Part shown: one piece after another, positions 42,520 through 53,200 of the stretch | Position numbering within the stretch: position 1 is the stretch's first letter | Layout: each line of letters starts with the position of its first letter | Made by a program: the position numbers and the translations under genes | Assembly: GCA_047967505.1 (NCBI GenBank) | Contig: CM106538.1 | DNA: 64,000 bases | Direction: 5' to 3' (one strand) | Origin: Dipteris shenzhenensis | Taxonomy: Eukaryota; Polypodiophyta; Polypodiopsida; Gleicheniales | Notes under the pieces: model-generated | Told to the model about the DNA's origin: nothing | The model's input: only the letters and a program-made list of their open reading frames with translations | Database searches by the model: none

Positions 42520-45274
42520 TTGACCAAGTCTCAAGAGGGTAATGGGTTGGTGGTGGAGGATAAAGACATGCAAGGCCTATTACAGCAATACTCTGATGTA
42601 TTTGCTGATCTTCCCAACCATCTCCCTCCCATGAGAGATGTGGATCATACAGACTTTCTAGAGCTAAAAGGGAAGACTGTGGCAAGGCAAATAAAGGAAC
42701 TCCTTGACAAGGAATTTATTACACACAGTCAGTCACCCTTTGCCTCTCCTATGTTATTGGTTAAGAAGAAGGATGGCTCATTTAGAATGTGTATTGATTC
42801 CAGGGATTTGAACAAAATGACAGTTAAGAATAGGTTTCCTATCCCTAGAATTGATGATCTACTAGATGAGCTTAGAGGGGCAAAGTACTTCACAAAGATT
42901 GACTTAAGGTCAGGCTATCATCAAATAAGGATGAAGGAGGGAGATGAACATAAAACTGCCTTTGGGGCAGAACATGGGCTTTATCAATTCAAAGTGATGG
43001 CATTTGGTCTAACCAATGCACTTACAACTTTCCAGGCCCTAATGAACAAGGTATTGCAGCCTTTCCTCTATAAATTTGTGTTGGTATTCTTTGATGATAT
43101 ATTGATCTACAACAAAACCAAAGAAGAGCATTTATTGCATGTCCAGCAAGTATTGGAAGTATTGAGGACACACCAGTTGTATGCCAAATCAAGTAAATGC
43201 ACTTTCATGGCTGAAGAAGTGGAATATTTGGGCCATATTGTCAGCAGTAGTGGCATTAAGGTGGATCCCAGCAAGGTAAAGTGTGTAAAGGATTGGCCTA
43301 TACCTCAGAATATCACCCAGCTGAGAGGGTTCCTTGGTCTAGCATCATTTTATAGAAGGTTTATAAGGCATTTTGCCAAATTGGCAGCTCCTCTCAGTGA
43401 TCTTCTCAACAAGAATGCTTTCCAATGGTCTGACAGTGCCAATAAGAGCTTTGAAGCATTAAAGGAGGCATTAACTTCAGCGCCTATCTTGGTATGTCCT
43501 GATTTCTCTCAACCTTTTATAATTGAGGCTGATGCTAGTGGAAGGGGCATTGGAGCTGTCCTAAAGCAGAGTCATGGAGTTATTGCCTTTGAAAGTCGGA
43601 AATTGGATGACAAGGAGTCAAGTTTCCACATTTATGACCAAGAGATGTTGGCAATACTTCATGCAATCAAAAAGTGGCACCACTACATTTATGGCAGCCA
43701 TTTCAAGGTCAAGACTGATCATAAGACTCTCAGATATTTTCTATCTCAGTCTTCTCGATCACCCAAGCAAAGGAGATGGCTATCCATTGTGCAAAACTAT
43801 GACTTTGACATAGATTACAAGATGGGCAAAAAAAATATTGTGGCAGATTCTCTTTCCAGGATATGGGCTTGTACTTTATCATCTATTACTGAGGTTTATA
43901 AAGATTGGATCCATGGCATTCAAGAAGAGTATCTCAATGATCCTCAAGCAGCTGCTATGTTCCAAGACTTGCAAGATCCTGACTGTCAGCAATATCCCAA
44001 TTTCAAGTTGCACAATGGGCTCTTGTGGTATAATGATAGAATATTTCTTACTGAAAATTCCTCCTATAAGCTGCTAATCTTGCAGGAATTTCACTCATCT
44101 CCTATGGCTGGGCATATAGGCCTCAACAAGACGTATGATAAGGTAAAACAGAGTTTTTACTGGAAGGGGCTTTGGAAGGATGTTCTTGCTTATGTTCAAA
44201 GCTGTAAGCCCTGTCAACAAAACAGGGAGTTGAATTTGAGGCCAGTTGGTCTACTACAACCTCTACCTATACCTCAAGGTAAATGGACAGATATCAGCAT
44301 GGACTTTATTACAGGTCCACCAGTGACCTCTAAGGGTTGGAACAGCATCTTTGTGGTTGTTGATAGACTTACTAAAGCTGCCCACTTCATTCCTACTAAG
44401 ACCCAATTTACAGCTTCCAAGGTGGCTAAGCAATTCATGGAGAATGTGTTTAAATTACATGGACTTCCTCAAGAGATTGTGAGTGATCGTGATGCTAAGC
44501 TCATGGGGCATTTTTGGCAAGAGCTTTTCAGTTCTATGGGAAAACTTCTTACCCCAAGTACAGCAGATCACCCTCAAACTGATGGGCAAACAGAGAGGGT
44601 TAACCGCTGGTTGGAAGAGTATCTAAGGCATTTTTGCTTTGAGACCCAAGCATCGTGGGATCAATGGTAGCATCTAGCTGAATTTTGTTATAATACCACC
44701 AAGCATACTTCAATTGGTATGAGCACTTTTGAAGCCATGTTTGGCTGTAAAGCTCATGTCCCATCAACCATTATTGATCAAGCATTACAAGCCAACAAAC
44801 CAAGGATGATTTGGCTCACATGACTGCTCTATTACAGCAATGTAAATATAATATGGTAAGGGCCCAAGCAAGGATGAAGGATTATGCTGATGAGCATAGG
44901 AGAGATCTTCATTTTTCTCAGATTACATAAGTCTAGGCATGCTTCTTTGAAAGGTAATACCAATGTTAAACTTGCTCATAGGTATTATGGACCTTACAAG
45001 GTTTTGAGGAAAGTTGAGAATACACAAAGTATTCCATGTATCACTGCTCAAGAAGTATTTGGGGCCTAAGGAGCAAGTTATGGAAGAGCTACCTCCTATG
45101 GATGAAGAGGACCAAATTGAGTATATACCTGAGAAGATCCTTGGATTTAGAGATCATGTGTTGAGGAACAAGTCCTACATGGAATATCTTATCCAATGGA
45201 GAGGTCTACCTAATGAGGAGTCTTCTTGGCAGCCATCTACAATTGTGGAGCAGTACCCTCAATTGCTTAGCTGA
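42520..45274 (+). pseudogene. Gypsy-3 pol: RT, RNase H, integrase, chromodomain
   Basis: A 716-codon frame (42520-44670) carries RT (RMCIDSRDLNKMTVK, FTKIDLRSGYHQIRM, VMAFGLTNALTTF, VFFDDILIY), RNase H (FIIEADASGRGIGAVL, QEMLAILHAIKKW, DHKTLRYF, VADSLSRI) and integrase (H...H, CKPCQQN, MDFITGPP, SDRDAKLMGHFW, TDGQTERVNR). TGG-to-TAG at about 44668 stops the frame. Beyond it, broken frames give FCYNTTKHTSIGM, HRYYGPYKVLRKV and a chromodomain: EDQIEYIPEKILGFRDHVL, YLIQWRGLPNEESSWQPS. A short N-terminal RT segment (PYR...) seems lost near DFLELKGKTVARQ. Confidence 0.92.
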
Positions 45275-45356
45275 AGTCTATGACCAAAATTGAGTCTTTA
45301 TGAGCAGATTTGATTTTCTCTTGCTATATAGCATATATGGACATGCTGCAGCCAGC

Positions 45357-45575
45357 ATTCACTATCCTTTCTCAGATCAGCATGTCTCTCACTGGATTAT
45401 ATGATCAGATCTATTATATTGGAAAGCATAGCTCTTCCACCCAATTGCTTGATTTCTTGGGAATATATTCACTATCCTTTCTCAGATCAGCATGTCTCTC
45501 ACTGGATTATATGATCAGATCTGTTATATTGGACAGCATAGCTCTTCCACCCAATTGCTTGATTTCTTGGGAATA
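45357..45575 (+). repeat. 110-bp tandem duplication in Gypsy-3 3' region
   Basis: ATTCACTATCCTTTCTCAGA... begins at 45357 and again at 45467, with two or three differences between units. Confidence 0.92.
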
Positions 45576-45829
45576 TTATATGATCCATTTACAGATCAGC
45601 ATGCCTACAAGGAGGTATTTGACTGAGAAACTTCATTGTTCAGCTGATATGACCAGAATTGAGCTGTTCAGGTTTACAAGGAGCATTGTACGTCCAAGTT
45701 ACAGCCTTTTCAAATTTGAGGACAAATTTCTATTTGAGGAGGGAGGATTGTAACAGAGGGTTACTTTTTACTTAAGCTAAAAGTTAGTAGAAAGGCTTTT
45801 ATTGGCTTGTAAGTGTTTTTTTCTTTTTT

Positions 45830-45838
45830 TAGGGGATA
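45830..45838 (+). other. Polypurine tract of Gypsy-3
   Basis: AGGGGATA directly precedes the 3' LTR. Confidence 0.65.
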
Positions 45839-46194
45839 CCATAAGTTGCCACGTGGCATCCTAGGAGGTAATCCCATAAGCAATACTGCTTTGTATTGCC
45901 CTGGGCCATACCTATATAAGGGCTCTAGTTGTACTTGGCAATTCATTCATGACTTGTACTTCATTACTGAAATAGAAATTACAGCAAGAGTTCAATTACT
46001 CAGCTGAATTCTAAAAAGGATTGACTTCCTCCTGTCCTTGTGCAGCCCCTCACAAGTCTCTGTTGTAGGTCCAGCCCATGACCTTCCACTCCTACCTTTT
46101 TCCTAAAACATAAGGTACTTCACTACTCTAACTTTCCTGCACATTCTACCAAATTTAGGGGTGTTTACTGTCAGTTAGGAGCAGTCCTGCTGCA
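45839..46194 (+). repeat. Gypsy-3 3' LTR
   Basis: About 356 bp, from CCATAAGTTGCC to CAGTCCTGCTGCA. It repeats the G-box palindrome at 45848-45857. It ends at LINE-A sequence (GATTTTGGCTTTCGATGG). Confidence 0.9.
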
Positions 46195-47571
46195 GATTTT
46201 GGCTTTCGATGGATCCCCAGAGGGGAGACAGCAAGATACCTGGGCTGCCAGGTAGGCATCGACATTTCAGCAAAGCAACAGTTCAGCCCAGTTCTAGAGA
46301 GCGTTCGGCAAAAGCTCGTACTGGAGCTCTGCTAAACTCTCGCTCGAGGGCCGAGCATTAGTGGTTAACCATGTACTCCTTGCCACAACCTGGTACATTG
46401 CTTCTTGCTGGTGTTTCCACCGAGGTTGCATGGGGCAACTACAGTGCTTGGTACGGAATTTTCTTTGGTTGGGATCGGACGGCATGGCAACACCAGAGCC
46501 AAGGTGGCCTGGCCAGGGTGGGGACTGGGAACCTATGAAGAAACCAATGGATTTTGTCCAATTGATCCGTGCACCCGAGGCCTCGCAATAGATAGCCAGG
46601 GGTCCCCTAACTCTCTAACTACCCCCTTTTCAAGGCAGCATGGATGCTCCTTTCTCTCCCCTCCTATCACACGAGGTCAACCAGGTTATCCGTGAGGATC
46701 CACTACAGCTACACACATTCCGGACTTGGTTGGGCCCGAGTGATCTTCCAATGAAGCTAGGCTTCTACAAAGAGCGCTTCTTACATATCACAGCGGAGGG
46801 TTTCATCGGACTTGGTTGGGCCCGAGTGATCTTCCAGTGAAGCTGGGCTTCTACAGAGATCACTTCTTACATATCACAACGGAGGGTTTCATTGATCTAC
46901 CAGGATATACGCAGATCCACCTACCCCACTCGCTGAGGATCTCCCTTGGGTAGTTCCGGGTCTCTTCACACAGACTTCCTATCGAGAGCGGCCGAGCAGA
47001 GCGGTTACCTAGGGAGAGGCGCAAATGCACACTGTGTGACATGCAAAAGGTTGAGACAGAGGGGCATTTCATCTTCAGGTGTCCTGTTTACTATGAGATC
47101 TGAGGGCGTTTCTACTGCGTCTTCAGAGATAGTTATGGGATGTTGGCTCGTGTCCTCTCCTACCCAAACCAGCGATGTTTGGCTGGTTTCATTCATAAGA
47201 TGCTCAGACACCGAGATGGGATACTCTGAGCACGGAGACAGGAGCAGACTTCTCCCTTGACTGATACCTCTCAGAGCTCTATCACGGAGTTCTTTCAGCC
47301 AAACCACATAGACCCCCATGAGGCGAGACTTCAACATGACCGTGACCCAGAGCCTGTGACCCAACAGCTCAGACAGAGGGTTGACTCACAGATCACACTT
47401 GGGGACATCCCCTCCTTGTTTAGGGTCGGAGCCCGACCGACGGGGGTCACAGTGGCCTTGATTAGATGCAAAGCTACGACCAGGAGACGTACCAGGACTA
47501 CACCCTTGAGGGGGCGACAGCGTTCTATTGCTAACCTCATGCCTCCGCTTCCACAGCCTCATCCATCCTGA
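46195..47571 (+). pseudogene. LINE-A ORF2, C-terminal half with zinc motif and PIP-box tail
   Basis: It resumes DFGFRWIPRGETARYLGCQV, QFSPVLESVRQKL and VVNHVLLATTWYIASCWCF, the RT thumb/connector of this family. An 86-bp tandem duplication (46721-46892) breaks the frame. Then follow RVSSHRLPIESGR-like sequence and CTLCDMQKVETEGHFIFRCP (zinc-binding C-x2-C...H-x4-C). After two in-frame TGA stops the tail reads SQSSITEFFQPNHID ... QITLGDIPSLFRVGARP. The tail is in the same frame as the zinc motif, so it belongs to ORF2. QSSITEFF at 47272-47295 fits the PCNA-binding PIP-box consensus. Confidence 0.88.
46721..46892 (+). repeat. 86-bp tandem duplication in LINE-A
   Basis: CGGACTTGGTTGGGCCCGAG... 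starts at 46721 and again at 46807. The units differ at several positions. Confidence 0.9.
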
Positions 47572-47832
47572 TGTCCTATTGCTAACGATGATGATGATGA
47601 TGCCGACGATGATGCTGAGATTGATATATATATAGTGTCGGGATATGACTACGTTGTACTTAGGACTTAGTACTGCCATTTTGCATTTTATTGCATTCTG
47701 CATTGGTGTAGATGCTCGTTTAGTAGCTCCACTACCACAGCTCATTGTATTCAGTTTTTTTCGCAGTCTCATAGACCCATCGGTCTTCCGAAGACTTTAA
47801 TAAACTTTCTTTCTTTCTTCTTTCTTTCTCCA
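47572..47832 (+). other. LINE-A 3' untranslated region and tail
   Basis: It begins with a GATGATGATG run, contains AATAAA near 47799, and ends in a CTTTCTTTC-type tail (about 47804-47829) rather than poly(A). This is the 3' terminus of LINE-A, directly against LINE-B in opposite orientation. Confidence 0.7.
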
Positions 47833-47834
47833 AG

Positions 47835-49075
47835 CTCACTGTGGTGCCCTCTACGTACAAGGTTGTGTCATCTGCAAACTCTGAGTCTAGCAGCTCCTCC
47901 TCCTGTCTGATTGGGAGCCTCAACCTTGTGAGGCCCGCCACCTGCGATCTCAAGTAGTAGCCCAATGCCACCTCCACAAAAAGAAAAAAAAAGGGTGCTA
48001 GGGTACAGCCCTGACGTACTGAGTGAGAGAGAGGAAAGGCCTCGCCCATGTGTCAGCATCTGACTAGAGCTCCCTGCATAAAGCACAGATGTCAGAGACT
48101 CTTCTAATCCATCTATCTGAGAAACCCAACCTCTGCATAGTGCCCTCTAAGAAAGACCACTCCACCCTGACGTAAGCCTTCTCAAAATCCAAGAGAAGGA
48201 TGGCCAAAGGCTGTGACTCCTCACTGGCCCAATCCACTGCCTCCCAAAACGTGAAAATGTTGTCTAGGATGCTGCGCTCCTGAACAAAGCCGGCTTGCGT
48301 GTCATGGATGATATCGGTGAGATGAGGCCGCAACCGCCAACTCAAGACCTTAGCGAGGATCTTGTATGCGGTGTCAAGCAGGGTGATCGGTCTCCACTGC
48401 CAAATGTCTGACCTATCTCCCCCTTTCGGGATCAAACAAATCCACCACCTGCTCAGGGACCGAGGAAGGAAGCCCGTGTCGAAGATCTCCTAGTAGGCTA
48501 AGCGGAAAGGGGTGAAAATGATCTCCCAGAAGTTTGGGAGGAAGGCCGGAGTCCAAGCCATCTTCGCCAGGACACTTCTGGGTCGAGAGGGCCTTGAGGG
48601 CTTCCCAGAGCTCCTCATCCATGAAAGGCTCCTCCAAACTCCTGCACAACTCTTGCGAGACTACCATCAGAACGTGGTCCCAAACTAGCTCACCGGCCGC
48701 AAGGCAAGCTGGAGTCACCCTCTCCACCTGAAAGAGCTGGCTGTAGAAAACTGTGGTCAGCTCTAAAATCTCATGTGGATCAGTATGCATAATGCCATGC
48801 GGATCCCGTAATCACTATAACTGTGTGCCTACCGATCAAGGTCCAGTGGTCTGAAAGAATTGCTTCGTCACACACCTCGGGGCCTCTCCTCGAAAGAAGG
48901 TGGTATCGTCAACTAATGTCTAATGCTCAGAACATGTGCTCCTGTATCAAAATGAAGTCCACTGCTCGCCCTACCACTGCCCTCTACAACTCCTGCCGAA
49001 GGATCAGGTACTGCGGCGGCTGACTGCAAGCACAGTTGTGGAGCTCGTGCACGTTCCAACTCACTAAGGTCTAGC
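47835..49075 (-). pseudogene. LINE-B ORF2: endonuclease remnant and reverse transcriptase
   Basis: On the minus strand an endonuclease start TLVSWNVHELHN (about 49040-49075) leads to VGRAVDFILIQEH and soon to ILSDHWTL. The first and last motifs of the AP-type endonuclease remain, but the catalytic middle is deleted. RT follows: KCPGEDGLDSGLPPKLL, WQWRPITLLDTAYKIL, DTQAGFVQERSILDNIF, ILLLDFEKAYVRVEWSFLE, VRQGCTLAPFFFLFV and SEFADDTTLYVEG. Frameshifts lie near 48430 and 48060. The element stops right after FADD at 47835 where the LINE-A tail begins, so its 3' half is missing. Confidence 0.87.
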
Positions 49076-49475
49076 TCATGACTACGGGGAAGCTGAAAAC
49101 AAGGTTCTCCTGTGAGTGGGTGCCCGTTCCAGAAAAACTACCTTTTGTGACTTTGAAGGGGGTTTGGAGGGCGAATAGTCCATGTTCGTATGTCAGCGTA
49201 CTAGAGTGGACACCGGCTCAATGCCAATCTTCCGTGCCCACTTCATCATGAAGGAGACTTCCACTCCAAACAAATTAGCACAATTCTGGAGTGGCCAATA
49301 GTATGCCTGATCAATCTTTACCTCACACGGCAATTTGATAACCCCTATTGCCAAACCATATATCGGCTTCTCCCGCATGAAGCTCAACTAAAATAGTCTG
49401 AAAATTCACTTCAACACGATCGTTGGACCTCCACTACGAGAGGATTGCCTGGCTGGACAGTTGCCCCTACCGCTT

Positions 49476-49493
49476 GGGGGGGGGGGGGGGGGG
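49476..49493 (+). repeat. Poly(G) run, 18 bases
   Basis: An uninterrupted G run in the plus strand between LINE-B ORF1 and the endonuclease remnant. It may mark the ORF1/ORF2 junction or a mis-sequenced homopolymer. Confidence 0.9.
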
Positions 49494-49613
49494 CCTTCAA
49501 CCAAGGGCTCCTGCAGCTGCTCCTCCGCTAGTGTTTCTCGAACTGCTCTCTCTCCCCCTGCGTATAGCCCATTGCCTGCGGCGCTTTTGAGCCAATTTGC
49601 TTGGTTTCTTTTT

Positions 49614-50322
49614 CTATTTTACCTGGCTCCATTCTCCCTCTGAAAGTGTCACCCAGGAGGTCTGAGACTCCTGCTGCTCCTGTCCGAGGGCGTGCTGGGC
49701 CCTGGCCTGCTGACTCTGCCTGCCCTGCAGGGGTGGGGGGGGAGGAGCCTGGCCCTGGCCACAAGGGCAGTCTCTGGCTAAATGACCCATGTGCCTGCAA
49801 CGAAGACACTGGCCTGGTAACCCAAAAATCTCCACTCCCTCACGAAGTGTACCCCCCTCAAGGGTCTCAAGGAGGATCAACTCTAGGAGAGACTCTGGGT
49901 TCTCAACAACCAGTCTGATCCTGGGGACTCCGTCGTCTGCTACCACTCATGCAGCCGAATCTGGAGGGGACTCCAGCACCATGCAACATGCTCTATCAAT
50001 GAAGGGGAGAATGGCTCTACATTCCTTTAGTAGCCTCGGGAATCGGAGTGTCATCGAGAATCAGGGAACATGGTGTGACGTGTCCATGTCCTTCACTATA
50101 AAGCCATGGTAACAAGGAAAGAGGTACACCAAATGCGGGACAAGGAGGATGGGACTCTACTCCACAAGTGTCAAGGCGGTAGCAGAGAAGCTCAACAGGA
50201 TGAGAAAGACACCTCTTCCGTAGATGGTGACCTCCTAAATGTGGTTGCCCTCTAGTGCCAAGCTCGCCTGGATCCACTCTCACCTGTCTCCTTGTGGATG
50301 TGAGGCCCATAATTCTGCCCAC
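49614..50322 (-). pseudogene. LINE-B ORF1 (gag-like, CCHC zinc knuckle)
   Basis: The minus-strand frame at 49946-49614 encodes IRLVVENPESLLELILLETL, GLPGQCLRCRHMGHLARDCP (C-x2-C-x4-H-x4-C) and a Gln/Pro-rich tail. Upstream broken frames (50322-49950) give VTIYGRGVFLILLSF and FPCYHGFIVKDMDT, the DUF4283-like RNA-binding domain of plant LINE ORF1. At least two frameshifts separate them. ORF1 precedes the endonuclease/RT of LINE-B in the same orientation. Confidence 0.75.
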
Positions 50323-51009
50323 GATTGCCTTGTCCTGGAGGGACTGAACTACATGTTGCGCTGTTGCCTGTTGCCTGGAGAAAGAATGACCTTAACGGCT
50401 ATGGGATTCGAGGGTGCTTCCATAGAGCCCCTCTGGCCAAACCAAGGGTCACCACCAAGACTTTCTTTCTCCGAACAAGCACAAAAGTTCCCACTGCTGG
50501 GAAGGGGGAAAGAAAAAGAAAGGCCACCTGGAAGGTCGGCAGGGAAGCCGCCTCACCCCAAAGAAAGGCTAGGGGGAGAGCCCTTGAAGAAAGAGGGACC
50601 TCGAAGAAGCCCCGGCAACCAAACCCAAACACACCCAAGGCCCGAGGGTCGATGGAGGAGTAGAGAGAGGGCTAGAAGGCTACAAGGAGATTGGCATACC
50701 TCAACAAAGTTGAGAAGATGGATGATAGTAGGATACCACACAAAGTGATGGAAGCTACACAACTCACAGGTTGGCACAGAGAGGGGATGAAGTGGATGGA
50801 ATCGTGGGGTATAACTACCGCCGATATACCAGAAGATGTATGTGAAAAAGGAAAAAAGGGGCCCAGCCTGCTTCCTGGGACGGTACCTGCCCACAAATGG
50901 GCTTTAAGCTACACGGGCTGCTCACTAAAAGCAACACTAGATGAAGGTTGCTGCTCCAAGGTACACGGGGCTTTGTGGGCAGCTCTCAGACGCCATGCAC
51001 AGGCCACGA
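50323..51009. other. Probable LINE-B 5' region, no reliable gene
   Basis: Overlapping frames on both strands (for example a 169-codon plus frame from 50239) are Lys/Arg/Pro-rich and show no domain. Position suggests the 5' part of LINE-B. I cannot assign a protein. Confidence 0.4.
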
Positions 51010-51460
51010 ACCAAGAGGCGAGGCATAGGGACAAAGGGCAGGAAGGAGAGGACAAGGTGGGGAAGAAAGAAGGGCGCGGGAGGGGGGCGAGAAGGAGGAG
51101 GCGGGGAGGGAGAAGGAGAAGAAAGAAGGCGGGGAGAATATGGGGGAGAGGAGGGCGGGGAAGGAGGCAGAGAAGGGGTGGGAAGGTGGCAAGGGAGGAA
51201 GCAGAGAAGGGGGGGCGAAATGGAGGCGGAGAGGTGGCGGGGGAGGAGGTGGAGAGAAGTGGCGGGGAGAGGAGGTGGGAGATGGCGACAAGAAGGCAGG
51301 GAGAGGAGGCAAAGAGGTGGTGGGAGATGGCGGGGAGAGGAGGCGAGGAAGGAGGCGGGGAGAAGAGGCAGGGAAGGAGGTAGAAGATGGCGGGGAGAGG
51401 AGACAAAAGAGGGCTGGAGGGAGGAGGGAGAAGGTGGAGAGGGTGGGCAGTGGGAGCAGC
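51010..51460 (+). repeat. Purine-rich low-complexity tract (GGAG/GAGGAGGCGGGGAG)
   Basis: About 450 bases of almost pure G+A on the plus strand, built from degenerate GGAGGCGGGGAGA-like units of 10-25 bp. Long Arg/Gly/Glu frames through it are composition artefacts. Confidence 0.85.
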
Positions 51461-51502
51461 CAGGGCAGTTATTGATTAGATTAATCTAAATATACATTGT
51501 GC

Positions 51503-51506
51503 GTGC

Positions 51507-51537
<31 letters not shown>
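51503..51537 (+). repeat. (GT)n microsatellite at LINE-C 5' junction
   Basis: GCGTGCGTGC then an uninterrupted GT run. A shorter TGTGTGTGTG lies just after the LINE-C 3' end at 63577-63586. Confidence 0.92.
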
Positions 51538-52841
51538 ATAATGCAATTTCCTCGTATCGGACACACCTCGATCGTTGGTACAGGATCAATCCACAGCATT
51601 GTGACATTTTGACCACAAAAATGTGGGTGGATTACACTTTTGTGCATTCAGATCATGCCCCTCTATGGTTGAGGATTTCTTTCCATGACATGCAAGATGA
51701 TCGCTTATCACACAGAAGGATGCTTATCGTGAACAACAGCTACTTGCAGCATGATTCCTACAAGGCTTTGGTCTATGATGCATGTCAGCCTCTTTCTCGT
51801 CAAAGTCTCATTGACTTAGACTATGCCTGGACTGCTTTTGTTGCCAGAATGCAATCTGTTCTCAAGGATTATGGTAAAAATTACATGAAGAATTTGAGGG
51901 CAAATGTGGCTCGAGCAAAACAAAATTGTCAATCATTAACTGTGCTGAGTCATTCCAGGCCTCTCTTCAAGGAAGAAAATGACTTGATCTATCAGGCTAG
52001 ATTTTGCTTGCAAAGTAATGATCTCAGGAAAGTATCTAAATGGGAAACCCGTGCGAGGCAGGAAGCTTTCCTGGATAAAGGTTGCTCATCTAAGGAATTT
52101 TTTAAAAGTTTACATTCCAAGAGGCAATCTTCATCTGTCGTACTCTGATGCCTGATGGGATTTGGACTTCCTCTCGGGCACAACTTGCTGCAGCATGTGT
52201 TGCTCATTTCTCCACACAGTTTGGCATGGCAGATCTTCCTTCTCGAGAGGTTATTTCAGCAAGAGCTGAGCTCCTTCGTTATGTTTCTCCCATTGTTTCT
52301 CCTACACAGGCTGTCAATTTTGGAAGTGCCTTTCACTGAACGGGAGCTATTTGATGCTTTGAAATCCTGTGGTAGATGGGAATTTCTAGAATGGGATGGT
52401 CTCACTGTTGAGTTCTTTCTTGCATACTGGGATATTCTTAAGCTGCCCCTCTTCTGCATGATCAATTCTCCTTGGGAAAATCAGCATTTGCCATTGTCAA
52501 ATTACTTCCTAAAAAGCAAATATGTGACTCCTTGGCTGACTGGAGGCCCATCACTCTTATGCCTACTATTTATAAGATCATCACTAAAATGGTGGTTGAT
52601 CGCATTAAAGGATATCTGCATGATGGCCTTCATCCTGCTCAGTATGGTTTTGTTCCTCACCGGCATATTACATATAATATTGCTAATGCATATGTTGGCA
52701 TAGAATATGCCAAATATACTAAGCAGGATGTTTTATTACTGCAAGTTGATACTGCCGAGGCTTTTGAGACAATCCAATGGGATTTTATTGCTCAGACTAT
52801 GCGAGCATTGGGTTTTGGTCCAAAATTGCAGCATATTATTT

Positions 52842-53127
52842 ATTGGCTTTATAGTGACAGTCAGGCGGCTTGTATACTGTCTGGGGATCTTTTTGAAGCT
52901 TGGACTCTTCGGTGTTCAGTTCGGCAAGGCTGTCCACTTAGTGCCATGCTTTATGACATTGCCACTCATCCTATGCTGCAATATATTGGCTTTATAGTGA
53001 CAGTCAGGCGGCTTGTATACTCTCTGGGGATCTTTCTAAAGCTTGGACTCTTCGGTGTTCAGTTCGGCAAGGCTGTCCACTTAGTGCCATGCTTTATGCC
53101 ATTGCCACCCATCCTATGCTGCAATAT
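52842..53127 (+). repeat. 143-bp tandem duplication in LINE-C RT
   Basis: ATTGGCTTTATAGTGACAGT... starts at 52842 and again at 52985. Not a multiple of three, so it shifts the frame. Confidence 0.95.
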
Positions 53128-53196
53128 ATGGATCATTTGTTTGCCATGGACATGCTTCATGGATTAGAAATTCTGAGGAGTGGTACTATGATTGCT

Positions 53197-53200
53197 CAGG
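53197..53200. repeat. Target site duplication CAGG (Gypsy-4, left)
   Basis: CAGG precedes LTR start TGGAACC and recurs at 61823-61826. Removing Gypsy-4 and one copy restores ATT-GCT-CAG-GCA-TAT-GCT-GAT-GAT (IAQAYADD) in LINE-C. Confidence 0.9.

Larger units (their letters stand above)
39680..46194 (+). mobile_element. Gypsy-3: Ty3-gypsy chromovirus nested in LINE-A
   Basis: Near-identical LTRs (39680-40034 and 45839-46194) flank an iMet primer site, a leader of about 0.9 kb, gag, a protease remnant, RT, RNase H, integrase and a chromodomain, all on the plus strand. A few LTR differences are visible, so it is fairly young. The protein-coding region is split by frameshifts and has lost the zinc knuckle and protease active site. 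No clear target duplication is seen; the LINE-A codons flanking it do not join perfectly, suggesting a small target loss. Confidence 0.93.
51538..53200 (+). pseudogene. LINE-C ORF2, 5' part: endonuclease end and RT fingers/palm
   Basis: It opens inside the endonuclease C-terminus: WVDYTFVHSDHAPLWLRI holds the SDH motif. Then follows a linker, KLLPKKQICDSLADWRPITL, MPTIYKIITKMVVDRIKGYL, HPAQYGFVPHRHITYNI, LLQVDTAEAFETIQWDFI and SVRQGCPLSAMLYDIATHPML. Frameshifts split it near 52148, 52340 and 52465. A 143-bp tandem duplication (52842-53127) repeats the GCPLSAML block. Gypsy-4 enters at 53201, directly before the YADD box, which resumes at 61823. Confidence 0.9.

Noticed and set aside
47790-48790. 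Twin-primed inversion of one LINE
   Set aside because: The inverted part would have to lie upstream of the sense 3' end. Here it lies downstream of the tail.
49476-49493. Poly(G) as a polypurine tract
   Set aside because: No LTR or retroelement terminus adjoins it; it is inside LINE-B.
50239-50748. 169-codon plus-strand open frame
   Set aside because: Antisense to the probable LINE-B 5' region; low-complexity Lys/Arg/Pro with no domain.
50691-51489. Several 100-230-codon Arg/Gly/Glu-rich open frames
   Set aside because: They run through an almost pure purine tract in overlapping frames. Length comes from lack of T-containing stops, not from coding.
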